Source of the DNA: Euperipatoides rowelli
Lineage: Eukaryota > Onychophora > Udeonychophora > Euonychophora > Peripatopsidae
Assembly: GCA_003024985.2 (NCBI GenBank)
Contig: PXIH01S0014962.1
DNA: 10,640 nt
Direction: 5' to 3' (one strand)
Shown here: positions 1-8,032 of the stretch, piece after piece
How the letters are laid out: every line of letters starts with the position of its first letter
Numbering within the stretch: the first letter of the stretch is position 1
Position numbers and translations under genes: made by a program
The notes under the pieces: model-generated
Told to the model about the DNA's origin: nothing
Databases searched by the model: none
The model's input: only the letters and a program-made list of their open reading frames with translations

Positions 1-347
1 CTCCCCCTGTTCCGCCTGTGTCAAATGGGTGGTTCAGGACCTTCAGATTACATCTTTGATCATTTTTTATTACCACTTATGTATATTATGTGTATTTAAT
101 ATTTATTTGTATTTTTTAGGTTATTTCTTCGAAGAAGTTTTGAAGTAATACGTCGGAGCGTGGTGAGCCGGTGCCACATTCCCCTGACTAGCGGAACGAA
201 GAGATAGTACTGCTGTCTCTTTTCACCCGCATGTCTTGGGATAGGGGTACAACTCTCACTACGCTCTCATGTTCTAGAAATCTATCATATGTCTCTGTCG
301 TTTGGCGGGCATCTGCCCGTTTAAACCCTTCGATCTATCTCTGTATC

Positions 348-363
348 TTTGACTATGAATAAA
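348..363 (+). promoter_or_regulatory. Conserved polyadenylation-signal box of copy A
   Basis: TTTGACTATGAATAAA carries a canonical AATAAA at 358-363. The same box occurs in copy B at 9459-9474 with two differences. The flanking sequence is much more diverged, so the box looks selected. In a normal transcript cleavage would follow 10-30 nt downstream, yet the element boundary lies about 100 nt further on. Confidence 0.65.
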
Positions 364-402
364 AATTGTTTCGATTCCTTGCACTCCGACTCTCGGTGCC
401 CA

Positions 403-432
403 GCATCACACCCCTCTACCAAGGTGTGGTGC
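403..432 (+). other. Strong hairpin in the 3' end of copy A
   Basis: GCATCACACC (403-412) pairs with GGTGTGGTGC (423-432) over ten base pairs, including one G-T wobble, around a ten-base loop. It sits between the AATAAA box and the element terminus. LINE reverse transcriptases commonly recognise 3' UTR structure, so this may be a recognition stem. Copy B has different hairpins in the same interval. Confidence 0.5.
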
Positions 433-459
433 ACCGTTACGAGGCAGGATGTACTATTA

Positions 460-480
460 CCTAACCCTAACCCTAACCCT
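460..480 (+). repeat. Short CCCTAA telomere-type array between copies A and B
   Basis: About three and a half units of CCCTAA, the complement of TTAGGG, lie between the 3' terminus of A and the 5' start of B. The array is perfect. The C-rich strand is the sense strand of both flanking elements. Confidence 0.9.
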
Positions 481-520
481 CACTTCCTGTTTGGCAGCCA
501 TATTGTCTACATGTGAAGTG
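481..520 (+). promoter_or_regulatory. Candidate internal promoter at the 5' end of copy B (ETS-like and YY1-like words)
   Basis: The first bases after the array, CACTTCCTG (481-489), are the complement of CAGGAAGTG, a good ETS/GABP-type site. GCCATATTG (497-505) fits the YY1 core CCATNTT. LINEs need a downstream promoter that starts at their first base, and human L1 uses a YY1 site near its 5' end in this way. No TATA box is seen. GAAGTG at 515-520 is the inverted complement of the start CACTTC and could close a hairpin. The function is inferred from motifs only. Confidence 0.4.
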
Positions 521-1242
521 AGCTTGGAGCTGAAAGTATCTTAATTTTTTGAAGGTATTTCTAATAGTTATTAACTTTTGTGTTAATGTTTCACTTTATA
601 AAGGTGTTGGGGAGTTTATCTCTTGTTTTTTTTTTGAAGAAAGATTTAATTTTGGTAATGTTATTAGATAAGGCAAATTATAGCCTTAGCAATATAAGCA
701 ATCCTAATTCGGCTGATTTAGGGTATTAATTTTCATTTTTTGATTTTATGATTATTACTTTTATATGTTTATGTGGGGTGGGTTATTGTTTAAGGGTAGT
801 GATAAGTGTCTCAGTGCCCTAACTTTAGTACTAGGAAATGTTCTAAGCCTAACACCTTTTCCCATGTTAATTTTTCAAGGCAGCTATAGCTTTGAAATAA
901 TTGAAGATAAGCTGATTTAATGCAGACTGGTAGGAGCACTAACTCCTAAAATAAATTGGGCAGTGCTGGGAATGAATGTATAATTCTGTTTCACATTTTA
1001 TTTTGAGTATTAATAATTCTAATAGGCCTAGGTGTCGCCATTTTAATTACTACTGGATTATCTCTATCTCATTCCTGTAATACTAGAGATGATCTGACTT
1101 ACTAAGAACTTAAATTTTAGTGCATTGGGTTGGCCTTATTAAGTTTAATGGTCACCTATATGTTTTGGTGCTGAAACAATTTTATTTTCACCTGGATGCT
1201 CCTATAGGTACAGGTTATTGGCTAGCCTATCCGTTGGAAAGT

Positions 1243-1300
1243 CTATAACTTCGAAACCACTGGCTAAACTTTCAAAAAATTTTGGCCTGAGTGACTTCTA
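1243..1300 (+). repeat. Leader direct repeat, unit 1
   Basis: This begins CTATAACTTCGAAAC and aligns with 1407-1462 (CTATATCTTCAAAAC onwards) over about 56 bases with one or two small gaps, roughly 70-75% identical by eye. Both units end in ACTTCTA. The spacing is 164 bases. A weaker match occurs in the leader of copy C near 9885-9925. Confidence 0.5.
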
Positions 1301-1406
1301 TTGGTGATGTACCTGTCATAAAATTTTGGGCTTTTAAATTCCTGGAGTTTCGGAGTAAAGTGGGTTAGTAACTGCCCTACCCCAAAACTCGTTTTTGGTT
1401 TTTGGC

Positions 1407-1462
1407 CTATATCTTCAAAACGGTTTGGTTAAATTTTACCAAATTTTGATACATTACTTCTA
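1407..1462 (+). repeat. Leader direct repeat, unit 2
   Basis: Partner of the unit at 1243-1300. The shared frame is CTATA-CTTC-AAAC, then TGG-TAAA-TTT, an A-run with ATTTTG, and ACTTCTA. Two diverged tandem units in a LINE leader can be remnants of promoter-monomer duplication; this is inference. Confidence 0.5.
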
Positions 1463-1569
1463 CCCTCCTTATTGAGCTTCTATTAAAATTGCAACATCCT
1501 GTCTTGTTTGGTTTTGGAGTTATTGGCATTTAAAGATTCTTTTAACTTCTGTCACGTTAGTGGTGCATT

Positions 1570-3864
1570 ATGGCTAACTCTGAGCAAATGCCTATGGATG
1601 TAGAGTTGGAGAGTGGTCCTCTGGTGTCTCCGGATGTTGGTGACTCAACGGTGCCTGGTGGGGAGCAAACTCTGTCAACTTGTTTGGAGTTTTCTGGATC
1701 TTCCTTTGATGAAGACTCTGCCTTCGGTGTTTCGGCCCTGGGGGCTGCTGTGTTACCCCTGGTAGATAGCTCTTCACCTTTTGATGGTAGTGTGTCACCT
1801 CCTCTAGATGAGTTCACTGGTGTGGTCTCCCTGCCTGTGGTAATTGCTCCTGATGGTCTTGGTGCAGATGCGCCCCCTATTCTACCTCCTCGGCAGTTGG
1901 TGTCATACTCTCCCTCTCCATCTGATAAGTCGGAGGATGATTCATCTCTACGACTTCGGCTTTCTTCCACCCCTGGTTCAGTGGTGACCCCTGATGAGTC
2001 ATCTGGTCTTCAGTCAAGTTTTGCTGACCAAGTGTCTGAAAGCGTCGCTTGTTGGTTGGAGGTCTTTGAATCTGAGGAGGAGACATCTTACTCCTCAGAC
2101 TTTAGTCCCAATGCTTTACATGATAAGGCTTGGCACGAATTAATAAATTCTCCGGCAACCCCTGTTTCAAGAATCACTAAGAGATCAAGGAAGTTTACGG
2201 CAAGATTTAACCGTAAGTTGTTGTCATCTCATTTCAGATCTCCTCTCACTAAATTTAAAGGCCCCTCAAGTATTAAGCCCACAGTTTGTTTTCCTGCTGA
2301 AGATATTCAAGCATTAAGTGGGATTCGTGTCCAGGCTGATAGGGCTCTTGGGGGTTCTGGTTTTGCTACCTCTGGTGTAGCTACTGAGGCACTGTTGGCT
2401 GCTGAGCAGAAGGCTTTGGTGCCCCCTGTGGAGGCTGAATTTCCTGCTGTTCCGGTGACTTTAGGGTCCAATGGAATTTCTCAACCAGCTGCAGCTAATG
2501 GTGCTGGTCAGGTGTTGCTATCTGAAGCGGACCGTGATAGAATTCGGCTGCAATCGGTGGATCTGGAGAGTTATCTTCAGTCTACCTTTTGGGTACCCCG
2601 CACTTTTGGGTACTCTTTTGATGATTATTTCACAGCTACTGCGAAATTGGTTGGAAGTGCCAATATTCAATCATTTAATGGGGATGATCGTTTGCGTTTG
2701 GAAATTACTTTAAAGGATCCCTTGGATGTTGATCGTGTTGTGGAGCACGGTCTGGATGTAGCGGGAACTTGGGTTAAGGCATACCATCTTTCCGAGAAAC
2801 CTGTCCAGGTTACTCTTGCAAATGTTCCGGCACTTGTTCCACATGCTGTTGTGTGTTCTGCTCTTGAGAAATTTGGGCATGCCTCCCCGGGTGACTGCAA
2901 GTACATCTATGCTCCTTCGGCTGGGATGGAATTCAAACATATTAAGTCCTGTCGTAGGAAAATTTTTGTTCGGAAGGCTAAAGACACCCAATTGCCTGAA
3001 ACAGTTGCTATTGATTTTGCTGGACAGATTTTTGAGGCGAAGGTTTTGTCAGATGTTCAGAAATGCTTTGCATGTGGCAAAGTGGGGCATGTCGGGGGAA
3101 ACTGCCGTAATACCAATGGTGAAGGGACTAATCAACGTAATGTAGTTCAAGTTCCCACTAATAGTTATCCTGATGAATTAGCAGCCTGGAGAGGTGCTGG
3201 AAATCCTTCTGCGATTTTTACCCCTCCGGTGGCTGGTGGGAGGTCTCCTGCGGTGGCTGGGCCAAGTAGGCTTCCGCTGTGGTCTAGCACCGTCTTGCCC
3301 GGCCTTGGTAAGTTGTCCCCTACTAGTGCTCGGGTGGCTGGTCGTGCTGTAAAAGAGAAAGCTTCCCCTGTGGGGCTTGCCTTTGCTAAAAAGGGCAATA
3401 GCTCATCTCCTGGCTCAAGCAAAATTTTGCCTCGGCGGGCATTTGTCCCAATCCGGGAGAAGAAAAGTATGGTGGATGGGGCAAAGGTGAAAACACTGAG
3501 TAAGCCTTCAGATGCGGCCCAAGATAACTTTTTTGCCGTTGCCACGACTTTTCTTGAGGCTCAGGGGTATAAGGACAAAAAAGGATGTTATCCTACTCCC
3601 CTATTAGAGAACTTGGATGTTGAGGATGCTATAAAATCCTTCAATAAGCATAGGGCATACTACACCTCTAATACCAAGTTCGATCATCTTGAGAAATTCA
3701 TTGGTGAAGCTGCGGATGCGCAGCATAGAAAAGCGGCAGCACTCAAAAAATCTTTATGTAATAAGAGAGATGCGCCTTCGTTGTCTGATGAGAAATCTTC
3801 CTCATCATCAGCAATGGGTGATAAGCTTAAGGAAAGGTTATCTGGCAAAATGGCCAGGAAATAA
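1570..3864 (+). CDS. LINE ORF1: gag-like RNA-binding protein with CCHC zinc knuckle
   Basis: The predicted protein has 764 aa and is uninterrupted. ORF1 proteins of LINEs bind the element RNA and form the ribonucleoprotein for retrotransposition. Residues 1-195 are acidic and rich in Ser and Pro. Residues 201-236 are strongly basic (KRSRKF and following) and could be a nuclear signal or RNA-binding patch. Residues about 325-495 resemble the region before the knuckle in Tx1-type ORF1 proteins, possibly RRM-like folds. A single knuckle C-x2-C-x4-H-x4-C uses C499, C502, H507 and C512. A Pro/Ser-rich linker follows. A compact region from about residue 652 (DNFFA) precedes a Lys/Ser-rich tail; I do not recognise that region. 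The ATG has A at -3 and G at +4, and its context ATTATGGCTA is identical to that of ORF2. Intact ORF1 next to broken ORF2 suggests recent insertion or low-quality sequence in ORF2. Confidence 0.87.
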   Translation: MANSEQMPMDVELESGPLVSPDVGDSTVPGGEQTLSTCLEFSGSSFDEDSAFGVSALGAAVLPLVDSSSPFDGSVSPPLDEFTGVVSLPVVIAPDGLGADAPPILPPRQLVSYSPSPSDKSEDDSSLRLRLSSTPGSVVTPDESSGLQSSFADQVSESVACWLEVFESEEETSYSSDFSPNALHDKAWHELINSPATPVSRITKRSRKFTARFNRKLLSSHFRSPLTKFKGPSSIKPTVCFPAEDIQALSGIRVQADRALGGSGFATSGVATEALLAAEQKALVPPVEAEFPAVPVTLGSNGISQPAAANGAGQVLLSEADRDRIRLQSVDLESYLQSTFWVPRTFGYSFDDYFTATAKLVGSANIQSFNGDDRLRLEITLKDPLDVDRVVEHGLDVAGTWVKAYHLSEKPVQVTLANVPALVPHAVVCSALEKFGHASPGDCKYIYAPSAGMEFKHIKSCRRKIFVRKAKDTQLPETVAIDFAGQIFEAKVLSDVQKCFACGKVGHVGGNCRNTNGEGTNQRNVVQVPTNSYPDELAAWRGAGNPSAIFTPPVAGGRSPAVAGPSRLPLWSSTVLPGLGKLSPTSARVAGRAVKEKASPVGLAFAKKGNSSSPGSSKILPRRAFVPIREKKSMVDGAKVKTLSKPSDAAQDNFFAVATTFLEAQGYKDKKGCYPTPLLENLDVEDAIKSFNKHRAYYTSNTKFDHLEKFIGEAADAQHRKAAALKKSLCNKRDAPSLSDEKSSSSSAMGDKLKERLSGKMARK

Positions 3865-4008
3865 ATAGGTTATTGACGTTGTCCAAGCTACTTTTGTACG
3901 GTAGAATTGGGTCCTCTACACTTAGTAAAGGTAAGACCAAATCTGTGCTATTGGTTGCACCATCTTTCTTGGAGTTAGTAAGTTCTCTACATCATCTGTC
4001 AACTAATT
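3865..4008 (+). other. ORF1-ORF2 spacer
   Basis: A gap of 144 nt without an open frame separates the ORF1 stop from the ORF2 start. Tx1- and L1-type LINEs often have a short gap here, and ORF2 is then translated by reinitiation or internal entry. No structure stands out by eye. Confidence 0.6.
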
Positions 4009-5195
4009 ATGGCTATTAGAATCATTTCTTTTAATACGGCTGGTGCTGCATCACTAAATAGGCAATGCACCCTTTTTCATCACCTGAACAGATGTTCAGC
4101 TGACATTGTTTTTCTACAAGAAGTCAAAACTGATAAGTTTAACATTAATTCTGATAAGTGGCATGTTTCCCTTTCTAAAACAGGAGAAAATAAGCGCTGG
4201 GGGTACCGGAATCCAACTAAATAGGAAGAAGGTGGTCCCCCCCCCCCAGTCCTTTGTGATCAATTTTGTATCGCAGATGGTAATATAATGGCAGTCCGAG
4301 TTGAAATTAATAGAGTCCAGGTAACTCTGATTTCTATTTACTTACCATCGAAACCCAAACTTGTAAGGACGGCTTTAATACTGTTGTTACTCCAGTAACT
4401 ATACTGGCTGGGGACTTTAACAAGGACCCATCCGTTTATACAGCCAATTATCTTAGAAATTCGTTGGCTTCGGTTTTGCTCAGGGATCTGTGGTGTCAAA
4501 TGAAAGGTGATACTCCCTGTCCCACGTTTAAAGAAAGTAGGAACCAATTAGATTGGGTATATATGACTGACAATCCTGATGCAGTCGCATGTTCTTCAAT
4601 TTGTTTGTTGGACTGGCCTATGTCGGATCATCTAGCTATTATGGCTGAAATTACATTAGGTGGAACAGTCAGGAACCCTGGGTTGCTTGCTTGGAGGTGC
4701 CCTAATATATTTTTTAAGAGAAGACTGTGTGTGACAGAATCGCTGAGTTAATCACTCAATTTCTGAAGAATAACAAGGATCCTCCTTTTGTAAAGTGGGA
4801 AAAGTTCAAGCAAACAGTTCCCGATATTATTGTGCAAGTTGGTAAGCAATTTAATATTTGGAAAAGGCCACGTACAATGTCTAGGAAAATTTTAGACAAG
4901 GCTGAGTTTGTCGAGAATCCAGGCAGATTGGTTGGTAATGAACTGAGGAGCTATCTTAGCGCAGCGGATGCCTCTTCTGGATCTGAGCTTACGGATAGTT
5001 TTACTATTGGCCATGGGCTACTTAATCTGGGTAAAGGCGTCTGGAAGCAGATCAGGAATGCTACTAAAACTAGAAGTTGCACTGAGATGAAGAAAATCAA
5101 TATTAATGGCAACCATTTTGAAGATGGAAAAGAGATCCGCAATGCTATCGCGCAGCACATGGCTGATCTTCACCAGGCCCGTTTGTTAGATCCTG
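4009..5195 (+). pseudogene. LINE ORF2, N-terminal part: frameshifted AP-like endonuclease and linker
   Basis: This part encodes an apurinic-type endonuclease that would nick the target, plus the linker toward the RT. Catalytic signatures are present but spread over frames: SFN (residues 7-9), LQE (E38), AGDFN (about 4407-4421), LDW (about 4548-4556) and SDH (4623-4631). The frame changes are as follows. It runs in frame 1 from 4009 to about 4203. An extra G in the G5 run at 4199-4203 moves it to frame 2. The C11 run at 4237-4247 returns it to frame 1. Near 4357-4383 it moves to frame 3 and is about 25 nt shorter than copy C there. Near 4715-4730 it moves to frame 2, which continues through the linker to 5195. 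The ATG context ATTATGGCTA matches ORF1. The homologous domain in copy C supports each frame choice. The homopolymer shifts could be sequencing errors, but the short region is a true indel. Confidence 0.82.
4981..5195 (+). repeat. ORF2 direct duplication, left copy (215 bp)
   Basis: This aligns without gaps to 5392-5606, with nine differences in 215 bases (about 96% identity). The offset is 411 bases, a multiple of three, so both copies lie in the same ORF2 frame. It encodes the linker before the RT domain. Several differences change amino acids. Confidence 0.93.
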
Positions 5196-5391
5196 CCCAA
5201 AAACTTAACCCTAACTCCAACTACATATTAAACACACTATACCCTACCCTATGATGATGAATAGTTAAAATAATCCTTACCACAACCCTAACCCCAACTC
5301 CAACTACATATTAAACACACTATACCCTACCCTATGATGATGAATAGTTAAAATAATCCTTACCACAACCCTAACCCCAACTACATATTAN
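5196..5391. repeat. Telomere-like 83-bp minisatellite between the duplicated ORF2 segments
   Basis: About 2.3 tandem units of 83 bp. The word CTACATATTA recurs at 5221, 5304 and 5381; the last interval is 77 because six bases (AACTCC) are missing. Each unit opens with degenerate telomeric words (CCCTAACCCCAACTCCAA) and contains CCCTACCCTATGATGATG. The units carry stops in the ORF2 frame, including the one at 5252-5254. An ambiguous base N sits at 5391, exactly at the right junction. It looks like subtelomeric satellite and has no counterpart in the long array at 9572. Confidence 0.88.
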
Positions 5392-5606
5392 ATCTGAGCT
5401 TACAGATAGTTTTGCTATTGGCCATGGGCTACTTAATCTGGGTAAAGGTGCCTGGAAGCAGATCAGGAATGCTACTAAAACTAGAAGTTGCACTGAGATG
5501 AAGAAAATCAATATTAATGGCAACTACTTTGAAGATGGAAAAGAGATCCGCAATGCTATCGCGCAGCACATGGATGATCTTCGCCAGGCCCGTTTGTTAT
5601 ATCCTG
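5392..5606 (+). repeat. ORF2 direct duplication, right copy (215 bp)
   Basis: Right partner of 4981-5195. The reading frame is open from about 5393 and runs directly into the RT domain, so this copy belongs to the continuous C-terminal part of ORF2. It may be the 5'-truncated start of a second copy joined to the first. Confidence 0.93.
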
Positions 5607-8032
5607 TACCGGATGGCTCCTTTCTTGATCTTCTACCCAAAGTGCCCCTGGCAGAAAATGAGGCATTGGTCATTCCACCTACTAAGCAGCAAGTAGTTGA
5701 GCTCATCAGGAGTCTGAGAAATGGTGTTGCCCCTGGACTAGATGGACTTACGCATGAATTCTATAAGGTCTTTCTGCCTAGCATTATTGATATATTGTTT
5801 GAGGTTATCTTGCAGATCTTTGACTCAGGCGACCTCCCTGTTTCATTCAAGTCTGCTTATACAATCCTGATTCCTAAGAAAGGGGATCTTTTGTTTATTG
5901 ATTCGTGGCGCCCAATTACAATGCTCAATGTTGACTATAAGATTTATTCGAGGATCATGGCTGAGAGACTATCAAGAGTGGCTGATCGTGTTATCTCAGT
6001 TGAGCAGGCCTACTCTATAAAGGGTAGGTGTATGTTGGGTAGTTTGGCAGCTACCCGTGATTTAGTTTGGCATTCTAACAAGTCCAAGGGTCCACTACTG
6101 GTTGCTTCGCTTGACCAGGCCAGTGCCTTTGATTCAGTTTCTCATCTATTCTTGGATAAAGAATTTGAAACTATGGGCATTAGTGATAAGGCTAGTTCCC
6201 TGATTAAGCTATTGTATCGTGGTTCCTCAACTCATGTGGCAATCAATGGTCAGTTTTCTACTAGCTTCCCCATTGATCGGGGTGTGAAGCAAGGGGACCC
6301 TAACTCAGGGGTGCTCTATTCATTTTTTATAGAGCCCCTCCTTCTCAAACTTAAGGAACAGCTATCTGCTTCTGTTTACCGTATTGGCAATTTGTCAGTC
6401 CCAGTTTCTATTTATGCAGATGATATTACTCTCTATCTGACGGCGCCTGCTGCCTTAGAAAAAGCTATAAGGATCTTTGAAAAATTTGGGTTTTTCTCTG
6501 GGGCATCATTGAATAAAGGGAAGACCCAGATCTATGCAGCTAATATGACATGTCAGCAACTCCAGTCTAAATTTTTGAGAGGATATCATGTGAGTCTTGA
6601 TAATTTTAAATCCCTAGGGCTAGTATTTGGAAATTACAGGGCTGATCGTATCAATTATGATACGCTTTATGAGAAGCTGGTGGACACATCTCGTAAATTG
6701 TCAAGGTTGCTCTGTAATTTTTCCTTTAAAGTGCGTGCTGACATCATTAAATCTATCCTCATGTCAAAAATCATATTTGTGCTACATTCCATCTCACCTA
6801 CTAGGGCGGAGATGGTTAAAATGAATCATGTACTGGTTGATGCCCTTTGGGGCAACAATCGTCGGAAGTGGGTTGCTCGGGAGACTCTCATACTTCCAAC
6901 ATCAGATGGGGGGATTGGCTTTCCGGACATTGCTTCTCGTCTTAAGACTTGTAGGTTGTCCTGGTTCCGGCGGCTTTGTCTTTCTGAGAACAAGACATTA
7001 GAAGCTCAAGTGATGGAGGCTATTCTTACTGTTTCTGGCTCGGCCAAATTGGGGATGGGTATGTTCTTTACAACAGCTAGAAGCTTCGCTATTGGTTCTT
7101 TTCCTCGGGAGTATAAGGGACTTTGGCAAGCCTTAGATGTGGCTGGAATGGTGCCTAAGGATTGCTCTCTGGCTGATTTGCTTGCTCAGCCAGCCTATCA
7201 TAACAGGATCCTGCACAATGAACGAATTCCTTTTCCTAACTGGAGTGCCTATTCTAATGATTATTCCATTGCTGAAGCTATTTCTGGATGCTGTCAGCTT
7301 AAGGGGGCTCAGCAATTTGCCACCCAAATTTTGGATTTCTTAGGTGCAAGGTTCTCTCTGAGGTTATTAAATCGGACTCTGCCTCAACCCATTGTGATGG
7401 GTATCAACGGTGTCCCTGTGTTAATTCAAGAAGCTCCTCCATGTAATTTTGACAAGCTGCAGGCACTGGCCTGGTATAGTCCAGCCTTGTCTTATGCTAA
7501 TTTCCTCAGAATTAGCTGCCTTAACCGCCCTTTGATCATGCCTATCTCTAAGTGGCCCAGCTGTCCCTCCTGGTCCAGGATTTGGTGTTCCTTCTTCCCA
7601 GGTCGCTGGTCGGATGTTACCTGGTGGGCCTATCACAATAGGCTTAATTCCCCCAGGAGGAATTTCCAAATGGGCTTTGCAGCCTCTGATGGATGTCCCA
7701 CCTGTNGAGTGGCCAGACCTTCTGATTCTCATATTATGGAAGATTGTCTCTATTCAAATGCACTTTGGCGTGAGAAACTCTTCCTTGAGAGGACAATAAG
7801 TGGGTTGTTTTTGGATAATCCTAATGGAATGACTAGGAAAATTAAATGCAAAATTGGAAATCTTAAGGTGGCAACTTTCTTAATTTATATTTATACAAGT
7901 TATCGCATTTTTAATGCTGCTGGCAATGAAAATCTTAAAGGAACAATCAGACCTGAGCTATGGATGAGGGCAAACTTTCTGTACTATATTCAAACTCTTG
8001 ATGCCCTTAGGTGGTTAACTGTGTGCAACTGA
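5498..8032 (+). CDS. LINE ORF2, C-terminal part: reverse transcriptase and CCHC domain (Tx1/L1 group)
   Basis: Reverse transcriptase that would copy the element RNA at the nicked target. The 844 residues from an internal ATG are open; the true frame extends upstream to 5393, so this ATG is not the natural start. Motifs: APGLDG (78-83), LIPKKGD (124-130), WRPI (137-140), SLDQASAFD (204-212, catalytic D206), RGVKQGDP (261-268), IEPLL (278-282), YADD (306-309, catalytic D308 and D309), LNKGKT (338-343) and KSLGLVFG (371-378). The C-terminal zinc motif is C733-x2-C736-x8-H745-x4-C750. One ambiguous codon, NGA at 7706-7708, lies inside this motif. PKKGD, SLDQ and IEPLL are typical of the L1/Tx1 supergroup rather than the R1 clade that contains TRAS/SART. 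All catalytic residues are kept. Joined to its N-terminal half, ORF2 would be about 1,200 aa, close to other members. Confidence 0.9.
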   Translation: MKKININGNYFEDGKEIRNAIAQHMDDLRQARLLYPVPDGSFLDLLPKVPLAENEALVIPPTKQQVVELIRSLRNGVAPGLDGLTHEFYKVFLPSIIDILFEVILQIFDSGDLPVSFKSAYTILIPKKGDLLFIDSWRPITMLNVDYKIYSRIMAERLSRVADRVISVEQAYSIKGRCMLGSLAATRDLVWHSNKSKGPLLVASLDQASAFDSVSHLFLDKEFETMGISDKASSLIKLLYRGSSTHVAINGQFSTSFPIDRGVKQGDPNSGVLYSFFIEPLLLKLKEQLSASVYRIGNLSVPVSIYADDITLYLTAPAALEKAIRIFEKFGFFSGASLNKGKTQIYAANMTCQQLQSKFLRGYHVSLDNFKSLGLVFGNYRADRINYDTLYEKLVDTSRKLSRLLCNFSFKVRADIIKSILMSKIIFVLHSISPTRAEMVKMNHVLVDALWGNNRRKWVARETLILPTSDGGIGFPDIASRLKTCRLSWFRRLCLSENKTLEAQVMEAILTVSGSAKLGMGMFFTTARSFAIGSFPREYKGLWQALDVAGMVPKDCSLADLLAQPAYHNRILHNERIPFPNWSAYSNDYSIAEAISGCCQLKGAQQFATQILDFLGARFSLRLLNRTLPQPIVMGINGVPVLIQEAPPCNFDKLQALAWYSPALSYANFLRISCLNRPLIMPISKWPSCPSWSRIWCSFFPGRWSDVTWWAYHNRLNSPRRNFQMGFAASDGCPTCXVARPSDSHIMEDCLYSNALWREKLFLERTISGLFLDNPNGMTRKIKCKIGNLKVATFLIYIYTSYRIFNAAGNENLKGTIRPELWMRANFLYYIQTLDALRWLTVCN

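Larger units (their letters stand above)
1..459 (+). mobile_element. Copy A: 3' untranslated tail of a telomere-associated LINE
   Basis: No coding sequence is visible. This is read as the 3' end of a non-LTR retrotransposon that enters from the left of the window. The assignment rests on comparison with the end of copy B: both share a 16-nt box containing AATAAA (14 of 16 identical), the word GATTCCTT just downstream, and AGGATGT placed seven bases before a CCCTAA array. The AATAAA-to-end distance is 102 nt here and 103 nt in B. Outside these boxes A and B are strongly diverged, so they are probably different subfamilies rather than recent duplicates. A possible further match is GTCTTGGGATAGGGGTA near 233, resembling B near 8760. 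There is no poly(A) tail at the junction. Confidence 0.72.
481..1569 (+). other. 5' untranslated leader of copy B
   Basis: There is no credible coding sequence: it is AT-rich with stops in all + frames. It holds the candidate promoter at its start and a diverged direct repeat (1243-1300 and 1407-1462). The length of about 1.1 kb is similar to other full-length LINE leaders. The end is set by the ORF1 start codon. Nothing else recognisable is seen between about 520 and 1240. Confidence 0.65.

Noticed and set aside
460-480. A CRISPR-like or bacterial repeat array
   Set aside because: The 6-nt unit is CCCTAA telomeric sequence without spacers, in a eukaryotic LINE context.
1557-1970. Minus-strand open frames across ORF1 (also 1592-1798, 1877-2086, 2667-2991, 3165-3545)
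   Set aside because: They are shadows of ORF1: low-complexity Ser/Pro/Glu translations with no recognised motif.
4981-5606. 215-bp repeats as target-site duplications of an inserted element
   Set aside because: Far longer than LINE target-site duplications, 4% diverged, and the insert encodes no mobile-element signature.
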